DNA of 38,444 bases from Nitrosomonadales bacterium (GCA_016213335.1 JACRAQ010000125.1:1-38444), one strand, 5' to 3'; positions 1 to 9,981 are shown, counted from the first letter of the stretch. A program made the numbers and translations. Notes: generated by a model not told the origin, from the sequence alone.

Positions 1-2
1 CC

Positions 3-830
<828 letters not shown>

Positions 831-896
831 AGGGGACACAGAAGGGCCAAAGAGGCGTATGCTTGTGCGTATTCCGAATGTGGAAGGAGGGTAAAA

Positions 897-1508
897 ATGT
901 TGCAATTTCTGCGTAATGCTCTCAGCTTTTTGGCGGTTTCTACTATTCTCATGGCGTGCGCAACGGCGACGCAGCCGGACGAGATGTGGCTGGATCCTTC
1001 CTATCGTTCGCTTCCCAAAAAAATCATGGTGGTCGGCGTTTCCCGCAAGCCCGTAAACCGCCGTATTTTCGAGGACGAGTTTGTCAGGCAGATTACTGCT
1101 CATGGCATCGAAGCGGTTGCCAGTTACACGGTTCTTCCTGACGAGCTGCAAAGCGACCACAAAGCCATTGCAGGCAAGGTGAAGGAGATGGGGGCCGATA
1201 CCGTACTCATCACGCGGGTGACGGGCAAGAAGACGGTGAAAACCTATGTGCCGGGGTATTACCCGCCGCCTTACTATGGTACGTGGCCTGATTATTATGG
1301 CTATGGTTACAACGCCATGTATTCGCCAGGCTTCGTAGCCGAGGATGAAATCACGGTGATTGAAACCAATCTGTACGATACTTCCAATGACAAGCTGATC
1401 TGGGGTTCCTCGACTGAGGTGGTGAAGCGCGGCTCAAGCCAGGAGCGTATCAACCGTTACATTGGCATTGTGATGAAAGCCATGGCCGCGCAGGGGCTAC
1501 TTTACTAA
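897..1508 (+). CDS. Putative lipoprotein, DUF4136-like
   Basis: The 203-residue product has a type II signal peptide with a lipobox ending LMAC, which makes Cys21 the lipidation site. A strong ribosome site (GGAGGG) lies just upstream of the ATG. The mature part has an alternating strand pattern (KKIMVVGVSRKP, ADTVLITRVTGKK, ITVIETNLYDTSNDKLIWGS), as in DUF4136 and similar outer-membrane lipoproteins. A Tyr/Pro/Gly-rich loop at about residues 118-143 (YYPPPYYG, YYGYGYN) interrupts it. The product is probably anchored in the outer membrane facing the periplasm. The function is unknown; the family link rests on pattern only. It stands alone, 66 nt after uvrB, with a small hairpin after the stop. 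Confidence 0.72.
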   Translation: MLQFLRNALSFLAVSTILMACATATQPDEMWLDPSYRSLPKKIMVVGVSRKPVNRRIFEDEFVRQITAHGIEAVASYTVLPDELQSDHKAIAGKVKEMGADTVLITRVTGKKTVKTYVPGYYPPPYYGTWPDYYGYGYNAMYSPGFVAEDEITVIETNLYDTSNDKLIWGSSTEVVKRGSSQERINRYIGIVMKAMAAQGLLY

Positions 1509-1952
1509 GGGGATACAGCAATCACCTGAAAATCAACCAGGTGCGCGCTCCTGCCGCAAGTACTTGTCAGGGCTATGCTGAAAATGCGGCAAACGGCTTT
1601 TTCTTCCGTTATCTTTCGCTCAAATTTGCTGCCTGAAAGCTAAGCGCTTTCCCATAATTTATTCCCGTTTCCACGATTTGTACGAGCTTATCAATTCGAA
1701 TTACGGAACGCTTCCGGACGAGATTTATACTGGCGCACCAAAATGGTGCAACAGTGGTTGCCGCTTATCCTGAGTTTTTTGCCGTTTATCCCCAGTCAGG
1801 CGCCTTTCGTGTCTCTTGCCGAATATCAGCTTGGTGAACTTTGATTGCTGCCCCCGGTTTGATAGTGTGCGCTCCATGGAATGAGCAACATATGGAAATC
1901 GGATGACGACAAGCAAGCGTGCTTGACCATCCTTGATAAATAGGGGGCTATC
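1509..1952. other. 444-nt gap without a supported gene
   Basis: No convincing gene is seen on either strand. A short perfect hairpin, CACCTG (1523-1528) with CAGGTG (1538-1543), lies 15 nt after the lipoprotein stop. A second pairing, TGCCGCA (1552-1558) with TGCGGCA (1585-1591), follows. Neither ends in a T-run, so a classical intrinsic terminator is not supported. The right part is AT-richer than the flanks and probably holds the promoter of the exported protein at 1953, but I could not settle on a -35/-10 pair. A 63-codon reverse reading frame here has low-complexity content and no ribosome site. Confidence 0.4.
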
Positions 1953-2549
1953 ATGAACACAGTCAAGGCAATCGCAACAAGAACAGCCAAGTCGTTGATA
2001 TCGTACTCGTTCTCAATACTGGCTACTATCGCATCGGCACCTTCGCTGGCTCAGCAGTTCGAAGCCGCTCCCATTCAAACCATGCCTTCGGTAGCCATGC
2101 AAGAAAACATGGCGCCAGTGGTGTACAAGAATGCCGCATTAGAGAATCTGACGATTGAGCAGGCCTCCAGCATGGTGGAAAATGCAAACACTTCGCGGAA
2201 ATTGCGTGTATTTCGCATCAATAATATGAGTGTTGCGAACAATCGCAGCAATATGCTTGTTGCGAATGACCGAGCCTCCTTCACGGTCAATGCACGGACA
2301 CCCGGCGTTAACAATGCGCTGACTCTGGCGGGCACCGCCCTGCAAACCGAGATGAACGAATCCTTGACCGCTTGGGCCCAGATGCTGTCGCTGGTGGCAA
2401 CACGGAGAATCAATGCCGAGCTGGCTTATGCGGCAAAAATTGATAAAGACAGCCGGTTTGATTCGGTTATTGCGTACAAACTGCGCCCAAACTCTGATTC
2501 CGGGAAGCCGGTAGTGGTTGCCAGCATCAAGTACGGCATAAGATTCTAA
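1953..2549 (+). CDS. Exported protein of unknown function
   Basis: The product has 198 residues. The ATG is preceded by TAGGGGG, a usable ribosome site. The N-terminus has basic residues, a hydrophobic core (SYSFSILATIASAPSLAQ) and a likely signal peptidase I cut after SLAQ, so the mature protein should be periplasmic or secreted. The mature part is polar and Asn/Ala-rich (VANNRSNMLVANDRASF, NNALTLAGTAL) and ends in a short strand (VVVASIKYGIRF) finishing in Phe, as many outer-membrane-associated proteins do. I do not recognise a family. There are no Cys pairs, no heme motif and no catalytic signature. It sits alone between two non-coding stretches and is probably its own transcription unit. 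Confidence 0.6.
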   Translation: MNTVKAIATRTAKSLISYSFSILATIASAPSLAQQFEAAPIQTMPSVAMQENMAPVVYKNAALENLTIEQASSMVENANTSRKLRVFRINNMSVANNRSNMLVANDRASFTVNARTPGVNNALTLAGTALQTEMNESLTAWAQMLSLVATRRINAELAYAAKIDKDSRFDSVIAYKLRPNSDSGKPVVVASIKYGIRF

Positions 2550-2826
2550 ACACTTGTCAAACAACGTTATTCCGCCTGTTGCAACATAATGATGCAAACA
2601 TAAGGCGGCGCCGCTCCATCTCCCCTTGTTCCATTTGCTCCCCCGCGAGGGTAGCAAGTGCTTAACCAGCCAGTTTCCGTTCCTCAGCACAACGCGCCGC
2701 ATGCGGCCTTTGGGGTTTCCTGGTTAAACCATCCAGTTGTATTTTTCAACATAATCCAGTGCTTAGTGGCATCCTGATTTAGAATACAGGGGCTTCTCTG
2801 CAAGCCAGAACCGCCAAATCCGCACC

Positions 2827-3306
2827 ATGAACAAAACAAGTGTAGTTTTCTGCTGTATGGGCAACATCTGCCGCTCGCCTACCGCCGAAGCGGTATTTCG
2901 CGCGCGCGTCGCAGAGGCTGGGATGGAACGGCTCATCTTCATTGATTCTGCCGGCACGCATGATTATCACATCGGCGATCCGCCGGACATGCGCGCGCAG
3001 CATGCCGCGTTGCGTCGCGGCTACGACATGAGCGCGTTGCGCGGGCGCCAGATCGGTGCTGACGATTTTGGCCGCTTCGATTATGTGCTGGCGATGGATC
3101 GCGCAAATTTGTCCATTTTGCAGCGGCTGCGCCCGCGCGAATCGCAATCGCACCTTGGATTGTTCCTCGAGTTTGCGCGGCGCCATGAGGCGCGCGAAGT
3201 ACCTGACCCTTATTATGGCGGCCCGGAAGGCTTCGAGCGCGTGCTGGACATGGTGGAGGATGCGGCAGAGGGGTTGCTGGAGCATATCCGGTCAACGCGG
3301 CTGTAA
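2827..3306 (+). CDS. Low-molecular-weight protein-tyrosine phosphatase
   Basis: This cytoplasmic enzyme hydrolyses phosphotyrosine, or low-molecular-weight phospho-substrates, through a Cys-phosphate intermediate. The 159-residue product starts with the family P-loop: Cys10-Met-Gly-Asn-Ile-Cys-Arg16-Ser, so Cys10 is the nucleophile and Arg16 binds phosphate. The general acid is Asp127 in DPYYGG. SAGTHDYHIGDPPD and VLAMDRAN are also conserved family positions. Length and motif order are normal. No tyrosine kinase or capsule gene (wzc/wza type) is adjacent, so a role in exopolysaccharide control is not supported here. The upstream 277 nt has an imperfect hairpin (CCGCCT near 2574 with AGGCGG near 2604) but no clear promoter. 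Confidence 0.93.
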   Translation: MNKTSVVFCCMGNICRSPTAEAVFRARVAEAGMERLIFIDSAGTHDYHIGDPPDMRAQHAALRRGYDMSALRGRQIGADDFGRFDYVLAMDRANLSILQRLRPRESQSHLGLFLEFARRHEAREVPDPYYGGPEGFERVLDMVEDAAEGLLEHIRSTRL

Positions 3307-3436
3307 CCCGGTTTGCGGGACGGATCAGCGCCGGAGTGCGGGAGCAACGCTGCGGTGATGCGGATGGGCCATCCCGGCCCTGCCTCCCTCGCCGGGGGCT
3401 TGGATTATAATCAGCCTGGCTGCAACAGGGGGTGAC

Positions 3437-5473
3437 ATGAACAGATTGCTCAAGTACGGGTTGATAGGCGCGGGTGGCGCAGTGGTGCTGGTAGCGGGTG
3501 GTGCGGCCTATATTGCCGCCACCTTTAATCCCAATGACTACAAGGCCCAGATCATCCAGGCCGTCAAGGAGAAGCAGCAGCGCACCCTCAAGCTGGACGG
3601 CGACATCAAACTGACTTTCTTCCCGAGCATCGGCGCCAGCCTCGACAAGGTATCCCTGTCCGAATTCAGGAGCGAAAAAGAATTTGCCGCACTGGATAGG
3701 GCGCACGTTTCGCTGGCGCTGCTGCCGCTGTTTTCCGGGCAGGCAGTGGTGAGCGAGATTACGGTCAGCGGCTTGAAGGTTGTGCTGGTAAAGCTCAAGA
3801 ACGGCAAGACCAATATAGACGATTTGCTGGGCAAGGAAGAAGGCGGGGAAGCGGGCAAGGGTGAAAGCAGAACCGATGGCCCGCCGGTGAAATTTGATAT
3901 TGCCTCGGTGCGGATAGAAAAAACTGAACTGGGTTATCGCGATGAAAACACCGGTGCGGAGTATGCGCTGAAAAACATTAACCTGAAGACAGGGCGCATC
4001 GCCAGCGGGGTGCCGGTGCAAGTTGATTGCGCGGCGACGCTGCAGGCCAGCCAGCCCAGGCTGGATATGGGCGTGCAGCTGAAAACCGCACTTGCTTTCG
4101 ACCTGGATAAACAGACCTACCGCCTGGAGGGGCTGGATTTGCAGGCCAAGGGAACGATGGGCGGCGGCAATCTTGCGGCCAGCCTTTCACTGCCCAAGCT
4201 GGAAGGCAGCGCCAAATCGTTTAAAAGCGATGCGCTCGCGCTGGATGCGGATGCAGCGTTAGCCGGGCAGTCATTCAAGGTAAAACTTTCCGCGTCCGCC
4301 TACGGTAATTTCGAAGTGAAGCAGTTCAACTTTTCCAATTTTGCCGTCACGGTCAATGTCAGCGGTGACAAGCTGCCCGGAAAGACCCTCGGCGGCGAGA
4401 TGAAAGGCAGCGTGCAGGTGGATGCCGGGCGCCAGAGCGCGCAAATCAATCTTGCGGGCAGCCTGCTGCAAAGCCAGGTCAAGACCAAGATGGCAGTAAG
4501 CAACTTTTCCAATCCAGCCATTCGCTTCGACGTGGAGCTGGACCAGTTCGATGCCGACCCTTATTTGCCGAAGAAAACAGAAGGCGATCCTGGTAAAACG
4601 GCATCAACGGCGCCTGAGCAGCCGTTCGATTTGTCCGCGCTGAAAAAGCTCAATCTGGAAGGCGGCCTGCGCATCGGCGCGCTCAAGGCGGCCAATGTGA
4701 AGGCATCACAAGTGCGCGTGGATGTGAAGGCGCGCAACGGCGTAGTGAGCGTCAACCCGCTGTCTGCCAATCTGTACGGGGGAAGCATGGCCGGCAACGT
4801 CACCGTGAATGCCGCGCAGGCAGTGCCCAGCTTTGCCGTCGTCGAAAGCCTCAGTGACATCAATATCGCGCCGCTGCTCAAGGACGCGGCAAATTTTGAC
4901 ACACTGGAAGGCAAGGGCAGCATCGCGCTCAACCTGAACGCGCAGGGCAATACGGTCGGCGCGCTCAAGCGGGCGCTGAACGGCAGCATGGCGCTGAATC
5001 TGGCAGACGGCGCGGTCAAGGGAATCAATATCGCCAAAAAACTGCGCGAGTTCGGCAGGGGCGGCGCGTCGCAAACGCTGGCGGCCAGCAATGAAGAGAA
5101 GACCGACTTCAGCGAAATGAAAGTCAGCTTCAAGGTAAAAGACGGCGTGGCGCACAACGATGACCTGCTGATGAAATCGCCGCTGCTGCGCTTGACTGGA
5201 AGCGGCGACATCAACATCGGCAACGACAGCATCAACTACCTCGCCAAAGCCACGCTGGCCAAGACGCTGGAAGGGCAGGGCGGCAAAGATAGCGTCGGCG
5301 GCATCACCGTGCCGGTGCGGCTCTCCGGCCCGTTCAGCGACCTGAAATATACCCTGGATTTCGGCGCGATGGTGTCGGATACCGCCAGGCAGAAGATCGA
5401 GGCCAGGAAGGAAGAAGTCAAGACCCGGTTGCAGGACGAGATCAAGGGAGGGTTGAAAAACTTGTTCAAATAA
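3437..5473 (+). CDS. AsmA family protein
   Basis: The product has 678 residues. It begins with one N-terminal transmembrane segment (about residues 7-29, Gly/Ala/Val-rich), followed by the AsmA N-terminal region (FNPNDYKAQIIQAVKEK, RTLKLDGDIKLTFFPSIG, LDKVSLSEF). The long periplasmic part has repeated beta-strand-like patterns and ends in a second AsmA-like block (GKGSIALNLNAQGN, LNGSMALNLADGAVKGINIA, LRLTGSGDINIGND). This is the inner-membrane-anchored bridge-like fold of AsmA/TamB relatives, which are linked to outer-membrane assembly and phospholipid transport between membranes. A TATAAT lies 26 nt before the ATG, but no good -35 is present. The ribosome site is AGGGGGTG. The gene ends 72 nt before the btuC-like gene. 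Confidence 0.9.
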   Translation: MNRLLKYGLIGAGGAVVLVAGGAAYIAATFNPNDYKAQIIQAVKEKQQRTLKLDGDIKLTFFPSIGASLDKVSLSEFRSEKEFAALDRAHVSLALLPLFSGQAVVSEITVSGLKVVLVKLKNGKTNIDDLLGKEEGGEAGKGESRTDGPPVKFDIASVRIEKTELGYRDENTGAEYALKNINLKTGRIASGVPVQVDCAATLQASQPRLDMGVQLKTALAFDLDKQTYRLEGLDLQAKGTMGGGNLAASLSLPKLEGSAKSFKSDALALDADAALAGQSFKVKLSASAYGNFEVKQFNFSNFAVTVNVSGDKLPGKTLGGEMKGSVQVDAGRQSAQINLAGSLLQSQVKTKMAVSNFSNPAIRFDVELDQFDADPYLPKKTEGDPGKTASTAPEQPFDLSALKKLNLEGGLRIGALKAANVKASQVRVDVKARNGVVSVNPLSANLYGGSMAGNVTVNAAQAVPSFAVVESLSDINIAPLLKDAANFDTLEGKGSIALNLNAQGNTVGALKRALNGSMALNLADGAVKGINIAKKLREFGRGGASQTLAASNEEKTDFSEMKVSFKVKDGVAHNDDLLMKSPLLRLTGSGDINIGNDSINYLAKATLAKTLEGQGGKDSVGGITVPVRLSGPFSDLKYTLDFGAMVSDTARQKIEARKEEVKTRLQDEIKGGLKNLFK

Positions 5474-5545
5474 TTCCGGAAACAATCGTTGACCGCCACC
5501 CTGTTTGCCCCACCTTACCCATCTGCCGGATTGGATTGATTGTTC

Positions 5546-6508
5546 ATGTCCCCGCGCTTGCTCTTGACGCTGCTGTTGTGTGCTTCCGCTCTTGGCCTGG
5601 GTTTCGGCCTGATGAACGGTTCGTTGCCGCTGTCGCCGGGCGAGGTGTGGAGTGCGTTGCTTGGTCGAGGCGACAGTGCGGCGATAGAGGTGCTGTGGCA
5701 ATTGCGCCTGCCGCGCGTGCTGGCGGCCTTTGCCTGCGGCGGGCTGCTGGCCTTGTCCGGTGTGCTGTTGCAGGCGCTGCTGCGCAACTCGCTCGCCGAT
5801 CCCTACATCCTCGGCATTTCCGGCGGCGCGGCAGTGGGCGCGCTGGCGGCCATGCTGCTCGGCGCAAGTCTGGCCGCCATGCAACTGGCTTCATTCGGGG
5901 GCGCGCTACTGGCAATTCTGGCGGTGTTTGGTCTTGGCTTTCTGCACGGCGAGCGGAATATCTACCGCCTGCTGCTCACCGGCGTGGTGCTGTCCGCCGG
6001 TTGCGGCGCAGTGGTCAGCCTGCTGCTGACGCTGGCGCAGGGCGAGCAGGTGAAAGGCATGCTGTTCTGGCTGATGGGGGACTTGTCGCACCCCGAAGGG
6101 CTGCTGTTTGCCTGGGTAGTGCTGCTGGTGCTGGGGCTGTGCGCCACGGTGTTTTCCGGCGGGCTGGATGTGCTGGCCGGCGGGCCGGACAAGGCCGCTG
6201 CACTCGGCCTGGCGGTCGGCCGCTGGCAGATGGCGCTGTATTTTGCGGCCGCCGCGCTGACGGTGGCTGCGCTCCAGCTCGGCGGCGCCATCGGTTTTGT
6301 CGGCCTGATGATGCCGCATGCGGTTCGCCTGCTGGGCATCGCTGCGCACCGCTGGCTGATCCCGCTATCGGTGCTGCTGGGTGGCAGCTTCCTGGTGCTG
6401 GCCGATACCTTGGCGCGCACGCTGTGGTCGCCTCAGCAACTGCCGGTGGGCGTTTTCACCGCGCTGCTCGGCGTGCCGTTCCTGCTGTGGTTGTTGGGAA
6501 AACGCTGA
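5546..6508 (+). CDS. FecCD-family ABC transporter permease (BtuC-like)
   Basis: This is the inner-membrane permease of an importer for vitamin B12, heme or Fe-siderophore. The 320-residue product is almost entirely hydrophobic, with about 9-10 membrane segments. Family landmarks include LRLPRVLAAFACGGLLALSG, the next loop QALLRNSLADPYILG(I/V)SGGA, and the late motif IGFVGLMMPHAVR, which contacts the ATPase. The end (LPVGVFTALLGVPFLLWLL) is also typical. The ATG at 5546 is chosen over an in-frame TTG two codons upstream. The stop overlaps the start of the ATPase gene (TGATG), so the pair is translationally coupled. No cobalamin riboswitch is visible in the short leader, so the substrate is undecided. 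Confidence 0.93.
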   Translation: MSPRLLLTLLLCASALGLGFGLMNGSLPLSPGEVWSALLGRGDSAAIEVLWQLRLPRVLAAFACGGLLALSGVLLQALLRNSLADPYILGISGGAAVGALAAMLLGASLAAMQLASFGGALLAILAVFGLGFLHGERNIYRLLLTGVVLSAGCGAVVSLLLTLAQGEQVKGMLFWLMGDLSHPEGLLFAWVVLLVLGLCATVFSGGLDVLAGGPDKAAALGLAVGRWQMALYFAAAALTVAALQLGGAIGFVGLMMPHAVRLLGIAAHRWLIPLSVLLGGSFLVLADTLARTLWSPQQLPVGVFTALLGVPFLLWLLGKR

Positions 6509-7269
6509 TGTTGCAGGCGCAAAATCTCACCGTGGCGATAGGCGGCAAAGTGGTATGCCGGGACCTGAGCGTAACGATCCGTCGCGGCGAATGCTGGGGC
6601 GTGCTGGGCCAGAACGGGGCGGGCAAGACCACCCTGCTGCGCGCGCTGGCTGGCTTGCATCTCCCGCAGGCAGGCGAAGTGAGCTGGGATGGAAGACCGT
6701 TACAAGCTACCGTGCGGCGGGAATTGGCGCGCCACCTGGGGGTGCTGCCGCAAAACGAAGGCGGCGAGTTCTGGGGCAGCGTGCTGGAATATGTGCTGCT
6801 GGGGCGCTTCCCCCATCGCGCCCCGTGGTTTGGCTACAGTGCCGGGGACGAGAGGATCGCGCGGCAGGCGCTAACGCAAATGGAACTGGTGGAGTTGGCG
6901 CACCGTTCGCTCAACACGCTGTCAGGCGGCGAACGCCAGCGCGCCGCAATCGCCCAGGTGCTGGCGCAACAGGCGCAATGCTATTTGCTGGATGAGCCGC
7001 TGCAGCACCTCGATTTGCGCCACCAGGGCCAGGCGATGCGCGAGTTCGGCAAGATCAGGGAGGAAGGCGGAGCGCTGCTGGTGGTGTTGCACGACATCCT
7101 GTGGGCGCAGCGCTGCTGCGACCGCGTGTTGTTGCAGTTTGCCGATGGCCGGGTGCTGCATGGCGCGGCAAACGAATTGTTGACGCGCGAACATCTGGAG
7201 GAACTGTTCCAGTGCCCACTGAGGGAAATGGGGTCGGCGGGGGAGGGCTGTTTTGTGCCCGGTGTATAA
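6508..7269 (+). CDS. ABC transporter ATP-binding protein (BtuD/FecE-like)
   Basis: The 253-residue product powers the FecCD-type permease encoded just upstream. All nucleotide-binding parts are present: Walker A GQNGAGKT (34-41), Q-loop Gln82, signature LSGGERQ (from 138), Walker B YLLDEP (159-164) followed by LQHLDL, and switch His195 (VVLHD). The start ATG overlaps the permease stop. The reading frame stays open far upstream through the permease gene, but that is a GC-rich shadow; homology to ABC ATPases begins at MLQAQNLTVAIGG. No periplasmic binding protein or TonB receptor gene is adjacent, so the transporter's capture subunits must be elsewhere. Between BtuD and FecE the sequence alone does not decide. 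Confidence 0.94.
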   Translation: MLQAQNLTVAIGGKVVCRDLSVTIRRGECWGVLGQNGAGKTTLLRALAGLHLPQAGEVSWDGRPLQATVRRELARHLGVLPQNEGGEFWGSVLEYVLLGRFPHRAPWFGYSAGDERIARQALTQMELVELAHRSLNTLSGGERQRAAIAQVLAQQAQCYLLDEPLQHLDLRHQGQAMREFGKIREEGGALLVVLHDILWAQRCCDRVLLQFADGRVLHGAANELLTREHLEELFQCPLREMGSAGEGCFVPGV

Positions 7270-7326
7270 TCCGCGTCTTTTGATACAGCCTGGCGTGGAC
7301 AGGCGCGGAACCCCTACAGGAAATTG

Positions 7327-8685
7327 ATGATAAAGAAACTGCTCAAACGAGTGTTCGGAAGAACCGCCCGCGCGCGGGTCGAAGGCAAGTGCCACATCAT
7401 CCCGTTTGAAGTGCATGGCGTCAGCCGCGACGGCATCAGCCCCGCCGCGCGCAAGGTGGCCGAGGGCCTGCATGCGGCCGGCTACAAGGCTTTCGTGGTG
7501 GGCGGCGCGGTGCGCGATTTGCTGCTTGGCAGGCACCCGAAGGATTTCGACATGGCTACCAACGCCACGCCGGAAGAAGTGCGCCGCGTGTTCCGCCGCT
7601 CGCGCATCATCGGGCGGCGTTTTCGCCTGGTGCATGTGATGTTCGGCGAGGAGGTGGTGGAGACTTCCACCTTCCGTCGCCTGATCGAGGCGGAAGACGC
7701 GCAGACCGACGAACACGGGCGCCTGCTGCGCGACAACGAATTCGGCGACCAGGAGCAGGATGCGGCGCGGCGCGACTTTTCCGCCAACGCGCTGTACTAC
7801 GATCCAGTCAGCCAGGAAATTCACGATTACCACGATGGATATGCCGACATCCGCGCCAATACCCTGCGCATGATCGGCGACCCGCTGGTGCGCTACCGCG
7901 AGGATCCGGTGCGCATGCTGCGCGCGGTGCGCCTGTCGGCCAAACTGGGCATGAAGCTGGATGCGGCCACCGCCGCGCCTATTGCGGGTATGAAAGAGCT
8001 GCTCGGTAACGTGCCGCAGGCGCGCCTGCTGGATGAGATGCTCAAGCTGCTGATGTCCGGGCACGCGGTGGAGTGCGTCAAGAAGCTGCGCGCGATGGAG
8101 CTGCACCACGGCCTGTTGCCGATGCTGGATGTGATCCTGGAACAGCCGCTGGGCGAGAAATTTGTCATGCTGGCGCTGCAGAATACCGACCAGCGCATCA
8201 GCGAAGAGAAATCGGTGACGCCCGCCTTCCTGTTTGCCGCGCTGCTGTGGCACGAAGTGCTGGCGGCATGGAAGGTGCGCCAGGGTGCGGGCGAGCGTCC
8301 GGTTGCGGCGCTGCATGCGGCGATGGATGAGGTGCTGGAACGGCAGCGGGCGCAGCTCGCCATCCCGCGCCGCTACGATGCGATCATGAAGGAGCTGTGG
8401 CTGTTGCAGCCGCGCTTCGAGCAGCGCGGCGGCCAGCGCCCCTTGCGTTTGCTGTCGCAACCGCGTTTCCGCGCCGCTTATGATTTCCTGCTGTTGCGCT
8501 GCGAGAGCGGCGAAGTGGACGGGGAACTCGGATTATGGTGGGATGAGTTCCAGGATGCGACGGATGAGCGCCGTGCCGCGATGTTGCTGCCGGACGAAGT
8601 GCCAAAAAAACGCCGCCGCAGGAAAAAGCCGGGCGCCAAGCCGGAGCCGGAAGCGGCGGCCCAGATGGCGCTTCCCATCGAGTGA
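7327..8685 (+). CDS. pcnB: Poly(A) polymerase I
   Basis: PcnB adds 3' poly(A) tails to RNAs and so promotes their decay. The 452-residue product has the class II nucleotidyltransferase core GGAVRDLLLG with the metal-binding pair DFDMAT. The IIGRRFRLVHV stretch is the signature that separates bacterial poly(A) polymerases from CCA-adding enzymes, which supports pcnB over cca. The central RNA-binding region follows (YREDPVRMLRAVRLSAKLG). The C-terminus is a very basic tail (KKRRRRKK), as in PcnB, and ends PIE. The ATG at 7327 is preferred over the in-frame TTG at 7324, with AGGAAA as ribosome site. It heads the pcnB-folK-panB string, and its stop overlaps the folK start. Confidence 0.95.
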   Translation: MIKKLLKRVFGRTARARVEGKCHIIPFEVHGVSRDGISPAARKVAEGLHAAGYKAFVVGGAVRDLLLGRHPKDFDMATNATPEEVRRVFRRSRIIGRRFRLVHVMFGEEVVETSTFRRLIEAEDAQTDEHGRLLRDNEFGDQEQDAARRDFSANALYYDPVSQEIHDYHDGYADIRANTLRMIGDPLVRYREDPVRMLRAVRLSAKLGMKLDAATAAPIAGMKELLGNVPQARLLDEMLKLLMSGHAVECVKKLRAMELHHGLLPMLDVILEQPLGEKFVMLALQNTDQRISEEKSVTPAFLFAALLWHEVLAAWKVRQGAGERPVAALHAAMDEVLERQRAQLAIPRRYDAIMKELWLLQPRFEQRGGQRPLRLLSQPRFRAAYDFLLLRCESGEVDGELGLWWDEFQDATDERRAAMLLPDEVPKKRRRRKKPGAKPEPEAAAQMALPIE

Positions 8686-9182
8686 TGGCCGGTCATATCG
8701 CTTTCATCGGCTTGGGCAGCAACCTGGCCGGCCCGCGCCAGCAGGTATTGCAGGCGCTGCAGGCGCTGGAGGAATTGCCGCACACCAGGGTGCTGGCCCG
8801 CTCCTCGCTGTACCGCAGTGCGCCAGTAGGCTTCCTGCAACAACCGGATTTCATCAACGCGGTGGCAAAAGTGGAAACAGCCATGACGCCCCGCGCCCTG
8901 CTCGATGCGCTGCTCGGGCTGGAACGCGCGCGCGGCCGCACGCGCGAGTTTCGCAACGCGCCGCGCACGCTGGATCTGGACGTGCTGTTGTACGACGACT
9001 TGCGCTACCACGAACACGGGCTGACCATCCCGCATCCACAGATGCACCTGCGCGCTTTCGTGCTGCGCCCCTTGCTGGAAATTGCGCCGGATTGCGCGAT
9101 TCCCGGCATCGGCCCGGCGGCGGTGGCGCTGCAAGGTTGCCCGCAACAACAACTGGAGCTTGTAGCCCATGACAACCCCTGA
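8685..9182 (+). CDS. folK: 2-amino-4-hydroxy-6-hydroxymethyldihydropteridine pyrophosphokinase (HPPK)
   Basis: HPPK transfers pyrophosphate from ATP to 6-hydroxymethyl-7,8-dihydropterin in folate synthesis. The 165-residue product has the N-terminal strand and loop AFIGLGSNL, the substrate region [18 protein letters not shown], and the magnesium-binding signature [12 protein letters not shown] (Asp97 and Asp99). [16 protein letters not shown] is also family-typical. The start is the ATG at 8685, whose A is the last base of the pcnB stop (TGATG). An in-frame GTG one codon earlier is less likely. The 3' end overlaps panB by 14 nt. The pcnB-folK-panB order is common in beta- and gammaproteobacteria and couples folate and pantothenate genes in one transcript. 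Confidence 0.95.
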   Translation: MAGHIAFIGLGSNLAGPRQQVLQALQALEELPHTRVLARSSLYRSAPVGFLQQPDFINAVAKVETAMTPRALLDALLGLERARGRTREFRNAPRTLDLDVLLYDDLRYHEHGLTIPHPQMHLRAFVLRPLLEIAPDCAIPGIGPAAVALQGCPQQQLELVAHDNP

Positions 9183-9981
9183 TAACAGAACGCGCACGAC
9201 GATAACTTCCCTGCAGGTTATGCGCGAGCGGGGCGAGAAAATTGCCGTGCTGACCTGCTACGACGCCAGCTTCGCGGCGCTGCTCGAAACCGGCGGCGTG
9301 GATGTGCTGCTGGTGGGTGATTCGCTCGGCATGGTACTGCAAGGGTACGAGACCACCCTGCCGGTCACCCTGGATGAGATGGCTTACCACACCGCGTGCG
9401 TGGCGCGCGGCTCGAAGTGCGCGCTCATCGTTGCCGACATGCCGTTCGGCACCTTTCAGGTCAGCCCGGAAAAGGCCTTCGAGAATGCCGCGCGGCTGAT
9501 GGCGGCAGGCGCGCAGATGGTCAAGCTCGAAGGTGGCGAGGCGATGGCGGAAACCATCGCCTTTCTGTGCGGGCGCGGTATTCCGGTATGCGCCCACATC
9601 GGCCTCACGCCGCAGTCCGTGCACCAGATGGGCGGCTACCGCGTGCAGGGCAAGAATGAAACCGCCGCGCGGCGCCTGCTGCAGGACGCGGTGGCAGTCG
9701 AGCGGGCGGGGGCTGGCGTGCTGGTGCTGGAAGCGATGCCCGCCAACCTCGCCGAGGAAATCACTGCCAATATTTCCATTCCCACCATCGGCATCGGCGC
9801 GGGCGCGGACTGCTCCGGCCAAGTGCTGGTGCTGCACGACATGCTGGACATCTATCCCGGCAAGAAACCGCGCTTCGTGAAAAACTACATGCAGGGCGCG
9901 CAATCTGTCGCCGATGCGGTGGTGTGCTACGTGCGCGAAGTAAAAGAGGGTGCATTTCCCGCCGCAGAGCACAGCTTCTGA
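9169..9981 (+). CDS. panB: 3-methyl-2-oxobutanoate hydroxymethyltransferase
   Basis: PanB makes ketopantoate from 2-oxoisovalerate and 5,10-methylene-tetrahydrofolate, the first step to pantothenate and CoA. The 270-residue product has magnesium and substrate residues in the expected places: Asp51 in [10 protein letters not shown], Asp90 in VADMPFGTF and Glu121 in VKLEGG, with [11 protein letters not shown] further on. Length is normal. It overlaps folK by 14 nt. panC, which often follows panB directly, is not here: downstream there is a short gap and then the convergent bioH. PanB uses a folate cofactor, which fits its co-transcription with folK. Confidence 0.96.
   Translation: MTTPDNRTRTTITSLQVMRERGEKIAVLTCYDASFAALLETGGVDVLLVGDSLGMVLQGYETTLPVTLDEMAYHTACVARGSKCALIVADMPFGTFQVSPEKAFENAARLMAAGAQMVKLEGGEAMAETIAFLCGRGIPVCAHIGLTPQSVHQMGGYRVQGKNETAARRLLQDAVAVERAGAGVLVLEAMPANLAEEITANISIPTIGIGAGADCSGQVLVLHDMLDIYPGKKPRFVKNYMQGAQSVADAVVCYVREVKEGAFPAAEHSF

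Noticed and set aside
1725-1916. A 63-codon reverse frame in the gap after the lipoprotein
   Set aside because: It has short low-complexity content (TGDKRQKTQDKRQ), no ribosome site and no neighbours.
3406-3411. TATAAT upstream of the AsmA gene as a promoter
   Set aside because: No matching -35 at 16-18 nt, so it is mentioned in the gene entry but not called as a feature.
5536-6508. A long open frame that runs through btuC in another frame and joins the BtuD-like ATPase
   Set aside because: It is a GC-rich shadow. The permease frame has clear FecCD motifs, and the ATPase homology starts only at 6508.
6922-8460. A 512-codon open frame antisense to the ATPase and pcnB genes
   Set aside because: It has low-complexity Gln/His/Arg content, no ribosome site, and covers two well-supported genes on the other strand.
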